64,000 nt of DNA from Candidatus Leucobacter sulfamidivorax (GCA_016771945.1 QZLF01000002.1:868001-932000), one strand, 5' to 3'. Positions 26,744 through 35,290 are shown, counted from the stretch's first letter. Program-made: numbers and translations. The notes: generated by a model from the letters alone, not told the origin.

Positions 26744-28027
26744 TCAGCTGTACCAGGTGGGCTCGGGGATCTCGCCGAGCAGCGTGTACCGGCCGACCTC
26801 GTGCTTCTTGTAGGGCACGGGGTCGTGCAGGCTGTGGGTGCGGAGGTTCCGCCAGTAGATGTCGAGACCCACGGAGTTCGCGCTGGCGCGGGCGCCCGTC
26901 AGCTCGAAGATCTTCGTGGCGATCTCGAGCCCGTCCTCGATGATACGGAGCTTGCCCGCGGCCACCTTGACGGCGATCTCCCCGCGGCGGCGCTCGGTGA
27001 GCTCCTCGCGCGGGGCGTGCAGGATCTTGCTGATCTCGAGGTCGATCTGCTCGATCAGCGCGGCGTCGGCCCACAGCTTCGACGCGAGCTCGCCGTAGCC
27101 CTCGAGCACGTAGAACTCCTCGCTGCCGTGCCGCTTGTTCTCGCCCCCGTAGGGCCAGGCGCGGGTGTACTCGCGGGTGTAGGCGGTGGCGCTGCGCAGC
27201 GCGCCCTCCGCGATGCCGAGGTAGAGATTGTTGAAGACGGCCTGCAGCGCGGGCACGTTCAGCGTGTTGTAGACGAGCGGCTGGTAGACCCGGTCGACGA
27301 AGCCTGCGGCCCCGGCCCAGTCGACGCGGACGTCGCGGATCTCGACCGAGCCCGACTCGGTCAGGCGCTGGCCGAGGTTGTCCCAGTCGCCCGCGAAGAC
27401 GATGCCGGGCTGATCGGTGGGCACGATCGCGAAGATGTGGGTGTCGGTGCCCTGCAGCACGCCCTCGAGCACGGTGAGGTCGGCGACCCGGCCGCCGGTC
27501 GAGAACGACTTGGCGCCGTTGAAGACGAGCTCGTCGCCGTCCTCGGTGATCACGAGGTCGCCGTCGCGGGGGTTCACGGCGCCGCCGAAGAAGAGGTCAT
27601 TCGCGGTATAGAGCTCCTCGACCGCCGCGATCTGCGCCTCGGTGCCGACGAGCCGCACGGCCCAGGCCCAGAGGTAGTGGTAGCCGAGCAGCTGCCCGAT
27701 CGAGCCGTCGGCGCGCGAGATGATCCGCACGATCCGGTTCACCACGTGCCAGGGCAGCTCGGCGCCGCCGTGAGCCTTCGGGCCGAGCACGGTGACGAGC
27801 CCCGCGCTCTTGAGCAGCTGCACCTCGGCGTGGGGCGCGAGGTTCGCGCGGTCGCGCTCGACCGCGTCGACGGCGAGGATGTCGGCGACCTCCTCGGCGC
27901 GCGCGAGCCACTGCTCGGCGGTCTCGGGGCGGGGCAGTCCGGCCCAGCGGTCGATGAGGGGTCGGGTCGTCGTCTGCGTCTCGGCGGTGCCGGCTTCGGC
28001 GGTGCCGGTTTCGACGGTGGTGCTCAT
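26744..28027 (-). CDS. DszC-type flavin-dependent monooxygenase (acyl-CoA dehydrogenase fold)
   Basis: 427 residues with acyl-CoA dehydrogenase N-terminal, middle and C-terminal domains. The sequence belongs to the DszC/SfnB branch that uses FMNH2 and oxygen rather than dehydrogenating acyl-CoA: NGAKSFSTGG, WDNLGQRLTESGSVEI and YWRNLRTHSLHDPV. DszC oxidises dibenzothiophene sulfur; the substrate here is likely another organosulfur compound. ATG 28027 is preceded by AAGGAGAACGAAC. A low-complexity Thr/Ala/Glu N-terminus (residues 2-21) arises from short DNA repeats. Divergent from a second DszC-like gene. Confidence 0.82.
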   Translation of the reverse strand: MSTTVETGTAEAGTAETQTTTRPLIDRWAGLPRPETAEQWLARAEEVADILAVDAVERDRANLAPHAEVQLLKSAGLVTVLGPKAHGGAELPWHVVNRIVRIISRADGSIGQLLGYHYLWAWAVRLVGTEAQIAAVEELYTANDLFFGGAVNPRDGDLVITEDGDELVFNGAKSFSTGGRVADLTVLEGVLQGTDTHIFAIVPTDQPGIVFAGDWDNLGQRLTESGSVEIRDVRVDWAGAAGFVDRVYQPLVYNTLNVPALQAVFNNLYLGIAEGALRSATAYTREYTRAWPYGGENKRHGSEEFYVLEGYGELASKLWADAALIEQIDLEISKILHAPREELTERRRGEIAVKVAAGKLRIIEDGLEIATKIFELTGARASANSVGLDIYWRNLRTHSLHDPVPYKKHEVGRYTLLGEIPEPTWYS

Positions 28028-28074
28028 GTTCGTTCTCCTTGCGTTCGGGGCGTTCGGGTGGCTGATCGAGGTGC

Positions 28075-28100
28075 TGTTCCGTCGATCCTGATTCGGAACA
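28075..28100. promoter_or_regulatory. inverted repeat proximal to the minus-strand DszC-like gene
   Basis: TGTTCCG (28075-28081) and CGGAACA (28094-28100) form a perfect 7-base dyad with a twelve-base centre, about 50 bases upstream of the minus-strand start. A candidate operator. Confidence 0.4.
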
Positions 28101-28142
28101 CTACGAGCGGTCGGGCGCCCTTCCAAGCGCGGACTCCCGGAA

Positions 28143-28199
28143 TGACGCGGGATTTCCCTCTGTGACGCGAACGGTGAAACGCGGCGTCACGCGGCGTCA
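28143..28199. promoter_or_regulatory. cluster of four TGACGC half sites
   Basis: TGACGCG occurs at 28143-28149 and 28163-28169, 20 bases apart. The opposite orientation GCGGCGTCA occurs at 28181-28189 and 28191-28199. The array lies between two divergent monooxygenase genes and looks like a multi-site operator. Confidence 0.45.
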
Positions 28200-28295
28200 A
28201 ATTCGCCCCGCGGTCGGCCGCGGCGTGCCTACACTTCCGGGGCACGGCACACCCACCGACACGACAACGACAAGCCCTACCGCCAGGAGCCTCCG

Positions 28296-29639
28296 ATGAC
28301 CCAGACGCAGACCCACACCGACGAGCCCCGGCTCGGCGCCGATGGCACCGACGAGCGCCAGCTCGGCGCCGACAGCGCCGATGAGCCCCGGCTCGGCGCC
28401 GACAGCGCCGACGAGCTCTCGCTCGGCACCGACTACGAGGCGCTCGCCGAGCGGTTCCGCCCGCTGTTCGCACGGATCGCCGAGGGCGCGCTGCTGCGCG
28501 AGCAGGACCGCGCGCTGCCCCGCGAGGAGATCGCGCTCCTGGCCGAGGCCGGCTTCGGCGCCGTCCGTGTGCCGCGCAAGTACGGGGGCGCCGGCGCCTC
28601 CCTGCCGCAGCTGATCGAGCTGCTCGCCGAGCTCGCCGCGGCCGACTCCAACATCCCGCAGGCGCTGCGCGGCCACTTCGCCTACGTCGAGGACCGCCTG
28701 AACCAGCATGCGACGGCGGATCAGTCGGCCTGGTTCGCCCGCTTCGTCTCCGGCGAGATCGCCGGCAACGCCTGGACCGAGATCGGCGACGTGCTCGTCG
28801 GCGAGGTGAACACGAAGGTGCGCGGGACGGGCGACGGGCTCGTGGTCGACGGGACCAAGTACTACAGCACCGGCAGCATCTTCGCCGACTGGCTCGACGT
28901 GTACGCCGAGCGGGAGGAGGACGGCGTCCCCGTCATCGCCATCGTCAAGGCGGATCAGCCGGGCGTCACCATCCTCGACGACTGGGACGGCTTCGGCCAG
29001 AAGACCACCGGCAGCGGCACCGCGGTGCTCGAGGGCGCGCGCGTCGAGGCGGAGAACGTCACGGTGTTCGCGGATCGCTTCCGCTACCAGACCGCCTTCT
29101 ACCAGCTGGTGCACCTCGCGACCCTCGCGGGCATCGTCACCGCCGCGGCCCGCGAGGTCGCGGGGGAGGCCCACGCCCGCACGCGCGTGTTCAGCCACGG
29201 CTCGGCCCCGCGCTGGCGGGACGATCCGCTCGTGCAGCAGACCGTCGGCGTCGCCACCGCGCAGGGCTTCGCCGCGCGCGCCATCGCGGTGCGCGCCGCG
29301 GAGTCGAGCCAGGACGCCTACCTCGCCAGGTTCGCCGTCGCCGCGGGGAGCGCCGATCCGGAGGCGGAGCAGCGCGCGAACCAGCGCGCCGAGCTCGACT
29401 CGGCCCAGGGGCAGATCGTGCTCGTCGACCTCTCGCTCCGGGCGACGAGCGACGTGCTGAACGCGCTGAGCGCCTCCGCGGCCTCGGACGCGAAGAAGCT
29501 CGACCGCTTCTGGCGCAACGCGCGCACGGTCTCCTCGCACAACCCGGTGGTCTTCAAGCAGCGCATCGTCGGCGACTGGGCGGTGAACGGCACGCCCGTG
29601 CCCTACGAGTGGGCGATCGGCGCGCAGAAGCCGGCCTGA
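28296..29639 (+). CDS. DszC-like flavin-dependent monooxygenase with repeated N-terminus
   Basis: 447 residues, acyl-CoA dehydrogenase fold, DszC/SfnB branch: DGTKYYSTGSIFADW, WDGFGQKTTGSGTAVLEGA and FWRNARTVSSHNPV. It probably hydroxylates or desulfurises an organosulfur substrate with externally supplied FMNH2. Residues 9-46 are a tandem repeat of a ten-residue unit (DEPRLGADSA-like) encoded by 30-base repeats, absent from the family core, which starts near residue 49. AGGAGC precedes ATG 28296. First of a plus-strand series with sfnB and an NtaA-like gene. Confidence 0.82.
   Translation: MTQTQTHTDEPRLGADGTDERQLGADSADEPRLGADSADELSLGTDYEALAERFRPLFARIAEGALLREQDRALPREEIALLAEAGFGAVRVPRKYGGAGASLPQLIELLAELAAADSNIPQALRGHFAYVEDRLNQHATADQSAWFARFVSGEIAGNAWTEIGDVLVGEVNTKVRGTGDGLVVDGTKYYSTGSIFADWLDVYAEREEDGVPVIAIVKADQPGVTILDDWDGFGQKTTGSGTAVLEGARVEAENVTVFADRFRYQTAFYQLVHLATLAGIVTAAAREVAGEAHARTRVFSHGSAPRWRDDPLVQQTVGVATAQGFAARAIAVRAAESSQDAYLARFAVAAGSADPEAEQRANQRAELDSAQGQIVLVDLSLRATSDVLNALSASAASDAKKLDRFWRNARTVSSHNPVVFKQRIVGDWAVNGTPVPYEWAIGAQKPA
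28320..28433 (+). repeat. 30-base tandem repeats in the DszC-like gene
   Basis: Three full units at 28320-28349, 28350-28379, 28380-28409 and a partial fourth to 28433, each encoding DE(P/R)(R/Q)LGAD(G/S)(T/A) or a variant. Units 2 and 3 are nearly identical, suggesting recent slippage. Confidence 0.9.
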
Positions 29640-29671
29640 GCCGGGCGGGGCGGGCGGATCGCGCCGGCCGT

Positions 29672-29687
29672 AACAAACGGTCTTGTT
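29672..29687 (+). promoter_or_regulatory. AACAA/TTGTT dyad upstream of sfnB
   Basis: AACAA (29672-29676) and TTGTT (29683-29687) flank six bases about 80 bases before the SfnB-like start. A possible operator; weak on its own. Confidence 0.25.
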
Positions 29688-29764
29688 CCCGGGAGCGTCG
29701 TCGTCTCGCCATAGGCTGATTGTGGCTATTCCTGCCATCCGCCGAACCCAGGGAGTACCGCCGC

Positions 29765-30994
29765 ATGTCTGCGCCTGTCCAATCGACGCCTGTCCAACCG
29801 ACGCCTGTCGAAACGACGCAAGCCCACGTGATCCGCTCGGACGCCGAGGCGCTCGAGCAGGCCGCGGAGTTCCGCGACGCCGTGCTCGCACGCGCCGCGC
29901 AGATCGACGCGGATCGGCTGATCCCGCAGGACATCGTGGAGGAGTTCTCCCGGCGCGGGCTCTGGGCCATCACGATCCCGGCGGCCTTCGGCGGCGCCGA
30001 CGTCTCCACCGAGACGCTCGCCGAGGTGATCGCGATCGTGGCCGAGGCCGACGCCTCGCTCGCGCAGATCCCGCAGAACCACTTCTGCCTCGTGGAGGAC
30101 ATCCGGCTGAGCGGCACCCCCGAGCAGCAGGAGTTCTTCTTCGGGCTGGTGCTCTCCGGCCTGCGCTTCGCGAACGCCTTCAGCGAGTTCGGCGGCAAGA
30201 ACGTCGGCGAGCTGGAGACCCGTCTGCGGTACGAGGGCGACGAGGTCGTGGTGAACGGGCGCAAGTTCTACTCGACCGGCTCGCTCTACGCCGACTGGAT
30301 CCCGGTGCTCGCGGTCGACGACGCGGGCCTCGAGCTGCTGGTGTTCGCCGAGAAGGACGCCCCGGGTCTCACGGTCGTGAACGACTGGTCGAGCTTCGGG
30401 CAGCGGGCCACCTCGAGCGGCACCGTGCTCGTCGAGGAGCTGCGTCTGCCGGCGAGCCGCGTCTTCCCGATGTACAAGGAGTACGAGAACCCCACGCTGG
30501 CCGGGCCCTTCGCCCAGATCACCACGGCTGCGATCGACCTCGGCATCGCCCGCGGGGCGTTCCGGGAGACGCTCGAGGCCACCCGCAATTCGCGACCCTG
30601 GATCGATGCGAACGTCGAATCGGCGACGCAGGACCCGCTGTCGCTCTCGATCATCGGACGGCTCGACATCGACATCCGCGCGGCCGAGGCGCTGCTGCGC
30701 GAGTCGGCGCACGCGATCGACGCGGCGAAGCCCGAGCCCGACGCGGAGAACGTCGCCGCGGCGTCGATCGCGGTCGCACGCGCGAAGGTGCTCACGACGG
30801 AGGTCTCGCTGGAGGCCTCCAGCCGCCTGCTCGAGCTCGGCGGCACCCGCTCGACGCTCGGCGAGCGCGGCCTCGACCGCTTCTGGCGCAACGCCCGCGT
30901 GCACACCCTGCACGATCCCGTGCGCTGGAAGTTCCACGCCATCGGCGACTACGTGCTCAACGGCACGCTGCCCCCGCGGCACTCGTGGCTGTGA
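29765..30994 (+). CDS. SfnB-family sulfur acquisition oxidoreductase
   Basis: 409 residues, acyl-CoA dehydrogenase fold of the SfnB type used for sulfur scavenging from sulfones and related compounds. Visible blocks are NGRKFYSTGSLYADWIPV, WSSFGQRATSSGTVLVEEL and FWRNARVHTLHDPVRWK. Residues 2-17 come from three 15-base repeats. It lies 23 bases before the NtaA-like monooxygenase, probably in one transcript. It should depend on FMNH2 from an unlinked reductase. Precise substrate unknown. Confidence 0.85.
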   Translation: MSAPVQSTPVQPTPVETTQAHVIRSDAEALEQAAEFRDAVLARAAQIDADRLIPQDIVEEFSRRGLWAITIPAAFGGADVSTETLAEVIAIVAEADASLAQIPQNHFCLVEDIRLSGTPEQQEFFFGLVLSGLRFANAFSEFGGKNVGELETRLRYEGDEVVVNGRKFYSTGSLYADWIPVLAVDDAGLELLVFAEKDAPGLTVVNDWSSFGQRATSSGTVLVEELRLPASRVFPMYKEYENPTLAGPFAQITTAAIDLGIARGAFRETLEATRNSRPWIDANVESATQDPLSLSIIGRLDIDIRAAEALLRESAHAIDAAKPEPDAENVAAASIAVARAKVLTTEVSLEASSRLLELGGTRSTLGERGLDRFWRNARVHTLHDPVRWKFHAIGDYVLNGTLPPRHSWL

Positions 30995-31017
30995 GGCCGG
31001 ATCCTGCAGGTCCTGCG

Positions 31018-32412
31018 ATGAGCGAGGCCGGGCGCATCCACCTCAACCTGTTCACGATGAACACGGTGGGGCACCTCTCTCCGGGCATGTGGCGGCATCG
31101 GCGCGACCGCAGCCGGCGGTACACCGAGCTCGACTACTGGCTGGATCTCGCCCGCACCGCGGAGGAGGGACGACTCGACGCGATCTTCTTCGCCGACGTG
31201 CTCGGCAGCTACGACGTGTACCGGGGCGGGCCCGAGTCCGCGATCTCCGGCGGGGTGCAGATCCCCGCGAACGATCCGCTGCAGCTGGTGCCCGCGCTCG
31301 CCGCCGTGACCGAGCACCTGGGCTTCGGAGTGACCGCCTCGACCTCCTTCGAGCACCCCTTCCCCTTCGCGCGGCGCATGTCGACCCTCGACCATCTCAC
31401 CGGCGGCCGGGTCGGCTGGAACGTCGTCACCTCCTACCTCGGCTCGGGCGCCCGCAACCTCGGCCTCGACGGTCAGGTCTCGCACGACCGCAGGTACGAC
31501 ATCGCCGAGGAGTACCTCGAGGTCTGCTACAAGCTGTGGCAGCGCAGCTGGGAGGATGACGCCGTGGTGGCGGATCGCGAGAGCGGAGTCTTCGCGGATC
31601 CCGCGCGCGTGCACCCGATCGCCCACCGGGGCGAGTTCTTCGCCGTGCCCGGGTTCCACATGGCGGAGCCCTCGCCCCAGCGCACCCCCGTGCTCTACCA
31701 GGCGGGAGCCTCGCCCCGGGGCGTCGCCTTCGCGGCGCGCCACGCGGAGCACGTCTTCGTCGCCGCTCCCAGCACGGCGGTGCTCGGCAGGCAGGTGCGG
31801 GCGGTGAACGAGGCGGCGTTCGCGGCGGGCCGATCCGCCCCGCCGCCCGTGCTGAACCAGCAGACCGTGATCGTCGCGGCCACCGACGCAGAGGCGAAGC
31901 GTCGCTTCGAGGAGTACCTCGAGATCGCCTCCACGGAGGGGGCGCTCACGCTCATGTCGGGGTGGACCGGCATCGACTTCGCGACGCTCGACCCGGACGC
32001 GCCGCTCGCGGGGCTCGAGAGCGACGCGATCCAGTCGGCGCTCGCGGCCTTCAGCGACGCGGATCCGAACCGGGTGTGGACGCCCCGCGAGATCGCGGAT
32101 TACGCCCGCATCGGGGGAGACGGCCCCGTGCTCGTGGGCTCGGCCGCGACCGTGGCCGACGCGCTGGAGTCGATCGTCGAGGAGACCGGCGTCGCCGGCT
32201 TCAACCTCGCGATGGCGGTGCAGCCCGAGACCCTCGAGGGGGTCGTCGAGCATCTCGTGCCCGAGCTGCAGCGCCGCGGCCGCTTCAAGCGCGAGTACGC
32301 GCCCGGCACGCTGCGCGAGAAGCTGGGCGGCGCCTCGCCGAGGGTCGCCGCGGATCACCCCGCGGCGTCCGTGCGGATCGAGTCGGCACCGATCGAGTCG
32401 GCGGAGATCTAG
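31018..32412 (+). CDS. NtaA/SnaA/DszA-family FMN-dependent monooxygenase
   Basis: 464-residue luciferase-like (LLM) barrel. Family blocks are LNLFTMNTVGH-LSPGMWRH, AIFFADVLGSYDVY, GRVGWNVVTSYL and PSPQRTPVLYQAGASPRG. Relatives cleave C-N or C-S bonds (nitrilotriacetate, dibenzothiophene sulfone). Following SfnB and next to MetNIQ, a role in desulfurising organosulfur compounds is most likely. The C-terminal tail is extended with an IESAPIESAEI repeat. Its stop abuts the convergent metI gene with no gap. Confidence 0.88.
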   Translation: MSEAGRIHLNLFTMNTVGHLSPGMWRHRRDRSRRYTELDYWLDLARTAEEGRLDAIFFADVLGSYDVYRGGPESAISGGVQIPANDPLQLVPALAAVTEHLGFGVTASTSFEHPFPFARRMSTLDHLTGGRVGWNVVTSYLGSGARNLGLDGQVSHDRRYDIAEEYLEVCYKLWQRSWEDDAVVADRESGVFADPARVHPIAHRGEFFAVPGFHMAEPSPQRTPVLYQAGASPRGVAFAARHAEHVFVAAPSTAVLGRQVRAVNEAAFAAGRSAPPPVLNQQTVIVAATDAEAKRRFEEYLEIASTEGALTLMSGWTGIDFATLDPDAPLAGLESDAIQSALAAFSDADPNRVWTPREIADYARIGGDGPVLVGSAATVADALESIVEETGVAGFNLAMAVQPETLEGVVEHLVPELQRRGRFKREYAPGTLREKLGGASPRVAADHPAASVRIESAPIESAEI

Positions 32413-33099
32413 TCAGCCCCGCCGCGAGCGGCTGAAGCGCAGCACCGCGCGATCGCCGAGGTACTGGATCGCCTGTACCAGCAGGATCTGGATCGCGATC
32501 GTGATGACCATGACGTCGGTCTGGAAGCGCTGATAGCCGTAGCGGATCGCGAGGTCGCCGAGGCCGCCGCCGCCGAGCACGCCCGACATCGCCGTGTAGT
32601 CGACGAGCGCGATGGCCGTCACCGTGATCGCCGCGAAGAGCGCCGGTCGCGCCTCGGGCAGCAGGATGTGGATCACGGTCTGCCGGGTGGTCGCGGCCAT
32701 GGACTGCCCGAGCTCGATCAGCCCGTGGTCGACCTCGCGCAGCGCGATCTCGACGAGCCGCGCCAGGAACGGGGTGGCCGCGATGATCATGGGCGGCAGG
32801 GCGCCCGCGACGCCGATCGTGGTGCCCATGATGAGGCCCGTGAACGGCAGCACGGCGATCATCAGGATGATGAACGGCACGGAGCGGATGATGTTCACGA
32901 TGAAGGCCACGATGCCGTAGACGAAGGGGTTCGCCCGCAGCTGCCCCTTGCCGGTCAGGTACATGAGGATGCCGAGCGGCACCGCGAGGAGGACGGCGAA
33001 GACGAGGGCGACCGACATCATCGCGAGCGTCTCGCCCAGTGCCTTGAAGATCTCGCCCCAGTGCACGTTGGGCAGCAGTCCGTCCATGGGATCCATCAT
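32413..33099 (-). CDS. metI: methionine ABC transporter permease MetI (copy 1)
   Basis: 228-residue inner-membrane permease with five to six helices and the MetI cytoplasmic loop ELGQSMAATTRQTVIHILLPEA (EAA-type coupling loop). It should assemble with MetN and MetQ for D/L-methionine or a sulfur analogue. Oddly it is transcribed away from metQ and metN, which lie on the other strand. Start is ATG 33099, with ATG 33096 or 33087 as alternatives. Longer in-frame starts lie in the divergent promoter region. Confidence 0.88.
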   Translation of the reverse strand: MMDPMDGLLPNVHWGEIFKALGETLAMMSVALVFAVLLAVPLGILMYLTGKGQLRANPFVYGIVAFIVNIIRSVPFIILMIAVLPFTGLIMGTTIGVAGALPPMIIAATPFLARLVEIALREVDHGLIELGQSMAATTRQTVIHILLPEARPALFAAITVTAIALVDYTAMSGVLGGGGLGDLAIRYGYQRFQTDVMVITIAIQILLVQAIQYLGDRAVLRFSRSRRG

Positions 33100-33116
33100 C
33101 CCGAGTCGCGGGGGAT

Positions 33117-33163
33117 CGAACCGCGAATGTTTCCTTGCATGACCTCGCCGCCTGCGCGGTTCG
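33117..33163. promoter_or_regulatory. long-spaced inverted repeat between metI and metQ
   Basis: CGAACCGCG (33117-33125) and CGCGGTTCG (33155-33163) are perfect 9-base complements 29 bases apart in the divergent promoter region. TAGCAT at 33175-33180 may be the metQ -10. This could be a shared operator or a leader hairpin. Confidence 0.4.
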
Positions 33164-33215
33164 CGCCGCTCGCCTAGCATTCAGACGACTTGTGAACGAT
33201 CGAGAGGACCCAACC

Positions 33216-34151
33216 ATGTCGAACGACGCAGCCGGCGGACCGGCGACGCCCGACGATGCCGCACAGGGCGATGGCTCGGCATCGCCCGATCAGCAGGCGC
33301 AGGCGCTGATCGCGGAATCCGAGCAGCGCCGGGCGAAGGGCCGGAAGCGGGGCGTCACGATCGCCGTCGTCGTGGTCGCGCTCCTCGCCGTCGTCGCGGT
33401 CGTCGTCGCCTTCCTCATCCCGCGCGGAGGCGAGGCGAACAAGCTCGTCGTCGGAGCCACCCCGGTTCCCCACGCCGAGGTGCTCGAAGTGGTGAAGCCG
33501 ATCCTCGCGGAGCAGGGCATCGAGCTCGAGATCGTGGTCTTCCAGGACTTCATCCAGCCGAACGCCCAGCTCGCATCGGGCGAGCTCGACGCCAACTACT
33601 ACCAGTACCTGCCGTTCCTCGACAACTTCAACGCCGAGACCGGTAACGACCTCGTGCCGACCGTGCCGGTGCACATCGAGCCCTTCGGCGCGTTCTCCGA
33701 GAAGTTCGACAGCCTCGACGAGGTGGCCGACGGCTCGAAGATCGCGATCCCGAACGACCCCGTGAACGCCGGTCGTGCGCTCACGCTGCTCGAGCAGGAG
33801 GGCCTCATCACCCTCGCGAAGCCGGGCGACCCGGCCTCCACGGTCAACGACGTGGCGGACAACCCGCGCGATCTCGACATCGTCGAGCTCGAGGGCGCGC
33901 AGCTCGCCCGCTCGATCGACCAGGTCGATGTCGCCTTCGTCTTCGCGAACTACGCGCTCGACGTGGGGATCGACCCGCTCAGCGCCATCTTCACCGACAA
34001 GGGCAACCCGCTCTACGCCGAGTACCTGGTGACCCGGCCCGAGCTCGTGGACGACCCCCGCATCGTCGCGCTGGGCGAGGCGCTGAACTCCGACGCGGTA
34101 CGCCAGTTCATCCTCGAGGAGTACCAGGGCAGCATCGATGTCGCCTTCTGA
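33216..34151 (+). CDS. metQ: membrane-anchored methionine-binding protein MetQ (copy 1)
   Basis: 311 residues. A ~45-residue polar cytoplasmic N-terminus and one membrane helix (about 48-70, rich in Val/Ala) precede an NlpA/MetQ binding domain (KLVVGATPVPHAEVLE, NYYQYLPFL, IAIPNDPVNAGRAL, FANYALDVG). There is no lipobox cysteine, so it is anchored by a helix rather than lipid. GAGAGGA precedes ATG 33216. MetN follows on the same strand. Confidence 0.9.
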   Translation: MSNDAAGGPATPDDAAQGDGSASPDQQAQALIAESEQRRAKGRKRGVTIAVVVVALLAVVAVVVAFLIPRGGEANKLVVGATPVPHAEVLEVVKPILAEQGIELEIVVFQDFIQPNAQLASGELDANYYQYLPFLDNFNAETGNDLVPTVPVHIEPFGAFSEKFDSLDEVADGSKIAIPNDPVNAGRALTLLEQEGLITLAKPGDPASTVNDVADNPRDLDIVELEGAQLARSIDQVDVAFVFANYALDVGIDPLSAIFTDKGNPLYAEYLVTRPELVDDPRIVALGEALNSDAVRQFILEEYQGSIDVAF

Positions 34152-34169
34152 GCCGGCGGTGCCCGAGGC

Positions 34170-34216
34170 GGGCGCCCCGAGCCTTCGGCCGCTGAGCCGT
34201 CGGCCGCGGGGCGCCC
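34170..34216 (+). promoter_or_regulatory. GC-rich stem-loop between metQ and metN
   Basis: GGGCGCCCC (34170-34178) and GGGGCGCCC (34208-34216) are perfect 9-base complements enclosing 29 bases. Located just after the metQ stop and before metN, it may stabilise metQ mRNA or reduce read-through into metN, keeping the binding protein in excess. Confidence 0.5.
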
Positions 34217-34243
34217 GCCCGCGGCACCATCCGGCTCGAGGGG

Positions 34244-35248
34244 GTGCGCAAGACCTTCCGCCGCACGCGGGGCGGGCCCGAGCACGCCGCGCTGGACGGC
34301 ATCGACCTCGACATCCCCGGCGGCTGCATCTACGGCATCATCGGGCGCAGCGGAGCGGGCAAGTCCACGCTGCTGCGCACGATCAACCTGCTCGCGGCGC
34401 CCGACGAGGGCCGGCTGCTGATCGACGGCGAGGCCGTCGACGGCGGCCGGCGCACGGAGCTCGCGGGCCTGCGCCGGCGCACGGGCATGATCTTCCAGCA
34501 CTTCAGCCTGCTCTCCTCGAAGACGGTCTGGCAGAACATCGCGCTGCCGCTGCGCCTCGCCGGCACCCCGGCGGCCGAGATCGATCGCCGCGTCGCCGAG
34601 CTCGTCTCGCTCGTCGGCCTCGCCGAGCTCGCGCACGCCTATCCCGCGGGCCTCTCCGGCGGGCAGAAGCAGCGCGTGGCGATCGCCCGCGCGCTCGTGC
34701 ACGACCCCGAGATCCTGCTCTCCGACGAGGCGACCTCGGCGCTCGACCCCGAGACGACCCGCTCGATCCTCGACCTCATCCGGCGCATCAACCGCGAGCG
34801 CGGCGTGACCGTGGTGCTGATCACCCACGAGATGTCCGTCGTCGAGGCGGTGGCCGATTCCGTCGCCATCGTCGAGGCGGGCCGCATCGTGGAGCAGGGA
34901 CCGACCTGGCGCATCTTCAGCGACCCCCGGCACCCGGTCACAGCGGAGCTCGTGCGCGCTGCCCGGCACGACAGCCGCAGCGACATCGAGGCGTCGATCG
35001 CCCATATCCCGCAGCTCGCCGCGCACCGCTACGTGGCCCGCTTCGACGGGACGACCTCCGTCGAGCTCGCGGCGCTCGCCCCCGACGCCCGCGTGCTGAC
35101 GAGCTCGATCCGTCCCGTGCAGGGACGATCGCAGGGCTACGCGGTCTTCGAGAGCGACGAGGGGGAGGGCGCGGTCTCGGACCGCGCCGGGCGCCTGGGC
35201 GTCACCGTCGAGGGGCTCGATCCGGTGCCCGCGGCCGGGGAGCGGTGA
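34244..35248 (+). CDS. metN: methionine ABC transporter ATP-binding protein MetN (copy 1)
   Basis: ATPase of the MetNIQ importer. Walker A GRSGAGKS (34-41), Q-loop IFQHF, signature LSGGQKQ, Walker B ILLSDEATS, H-loop THE, and a C-terminal NIL/ACT-like methionine-sensing domain. GTG 34244 is the first canonical start. However, the usual first strand (TIRLEGV) is encoded just upstream without ATG, GTG or TTG; ATC 34229 or a frameshift from ATG 34138 could supply it. 334 residues from GTG. Confidence 0.88.
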   Translation: MRKTFRRTRGGPEHAALDGIDLDIPGGCIYGIIGRSGAGKSTLLRTINLLAAPDEGRLLIDGEAVDGGRRTELAGLRRRTGMIFQHFSLLSSKTVWQNIALPLRLAGTPAAEIDRRVAELVSLVGLAELAHAYPAGLSGGQKQRVAIARALVHDPEILLSDEATSALDPETTRSILDLIRRINRERGVTVVLITHEMSVVEAVADSVAIVEAGRIVEQGPTWRIFSDPRHPVTAELVRAARHDSRSDIEASIAHIPQLAAHRYVARFDGTTSVELAALAPDARVLTSSIRPVQGRSQGYAVFESDEGEGAVSDRAGRLGVTVEGLDPVPAAGER

Positions 35249-35263
35249 TCCGCCTCTCATTAC

Positions 35264-35290
35264 TTGAAATTATGCGAGGGATCATATAGC
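35264..35290 (+). promoter_or_regulatory. putative promoter of the CBS-CGS operon
   Basis: TTGAAA (35264-35269) and TATAGC (35285-35290) are 15 bases apart in an AT-rich pocket between metN and the CBS-like gene. Short dyads such as ATCA-N7-TGAT overlap the -10. Moderately convincing. Confidence 0.45.

Noticed and set aside
28296-30994. Fatty-acid beta-oxidation acyl-CoA dehydrogenases
   Set aside because: The C-terminal WRN-R-hhs-HDPV region and the neighbouring sulfur genes place them in the DszC/SfnB branch, and no other beta-oxidation genes are nearby.
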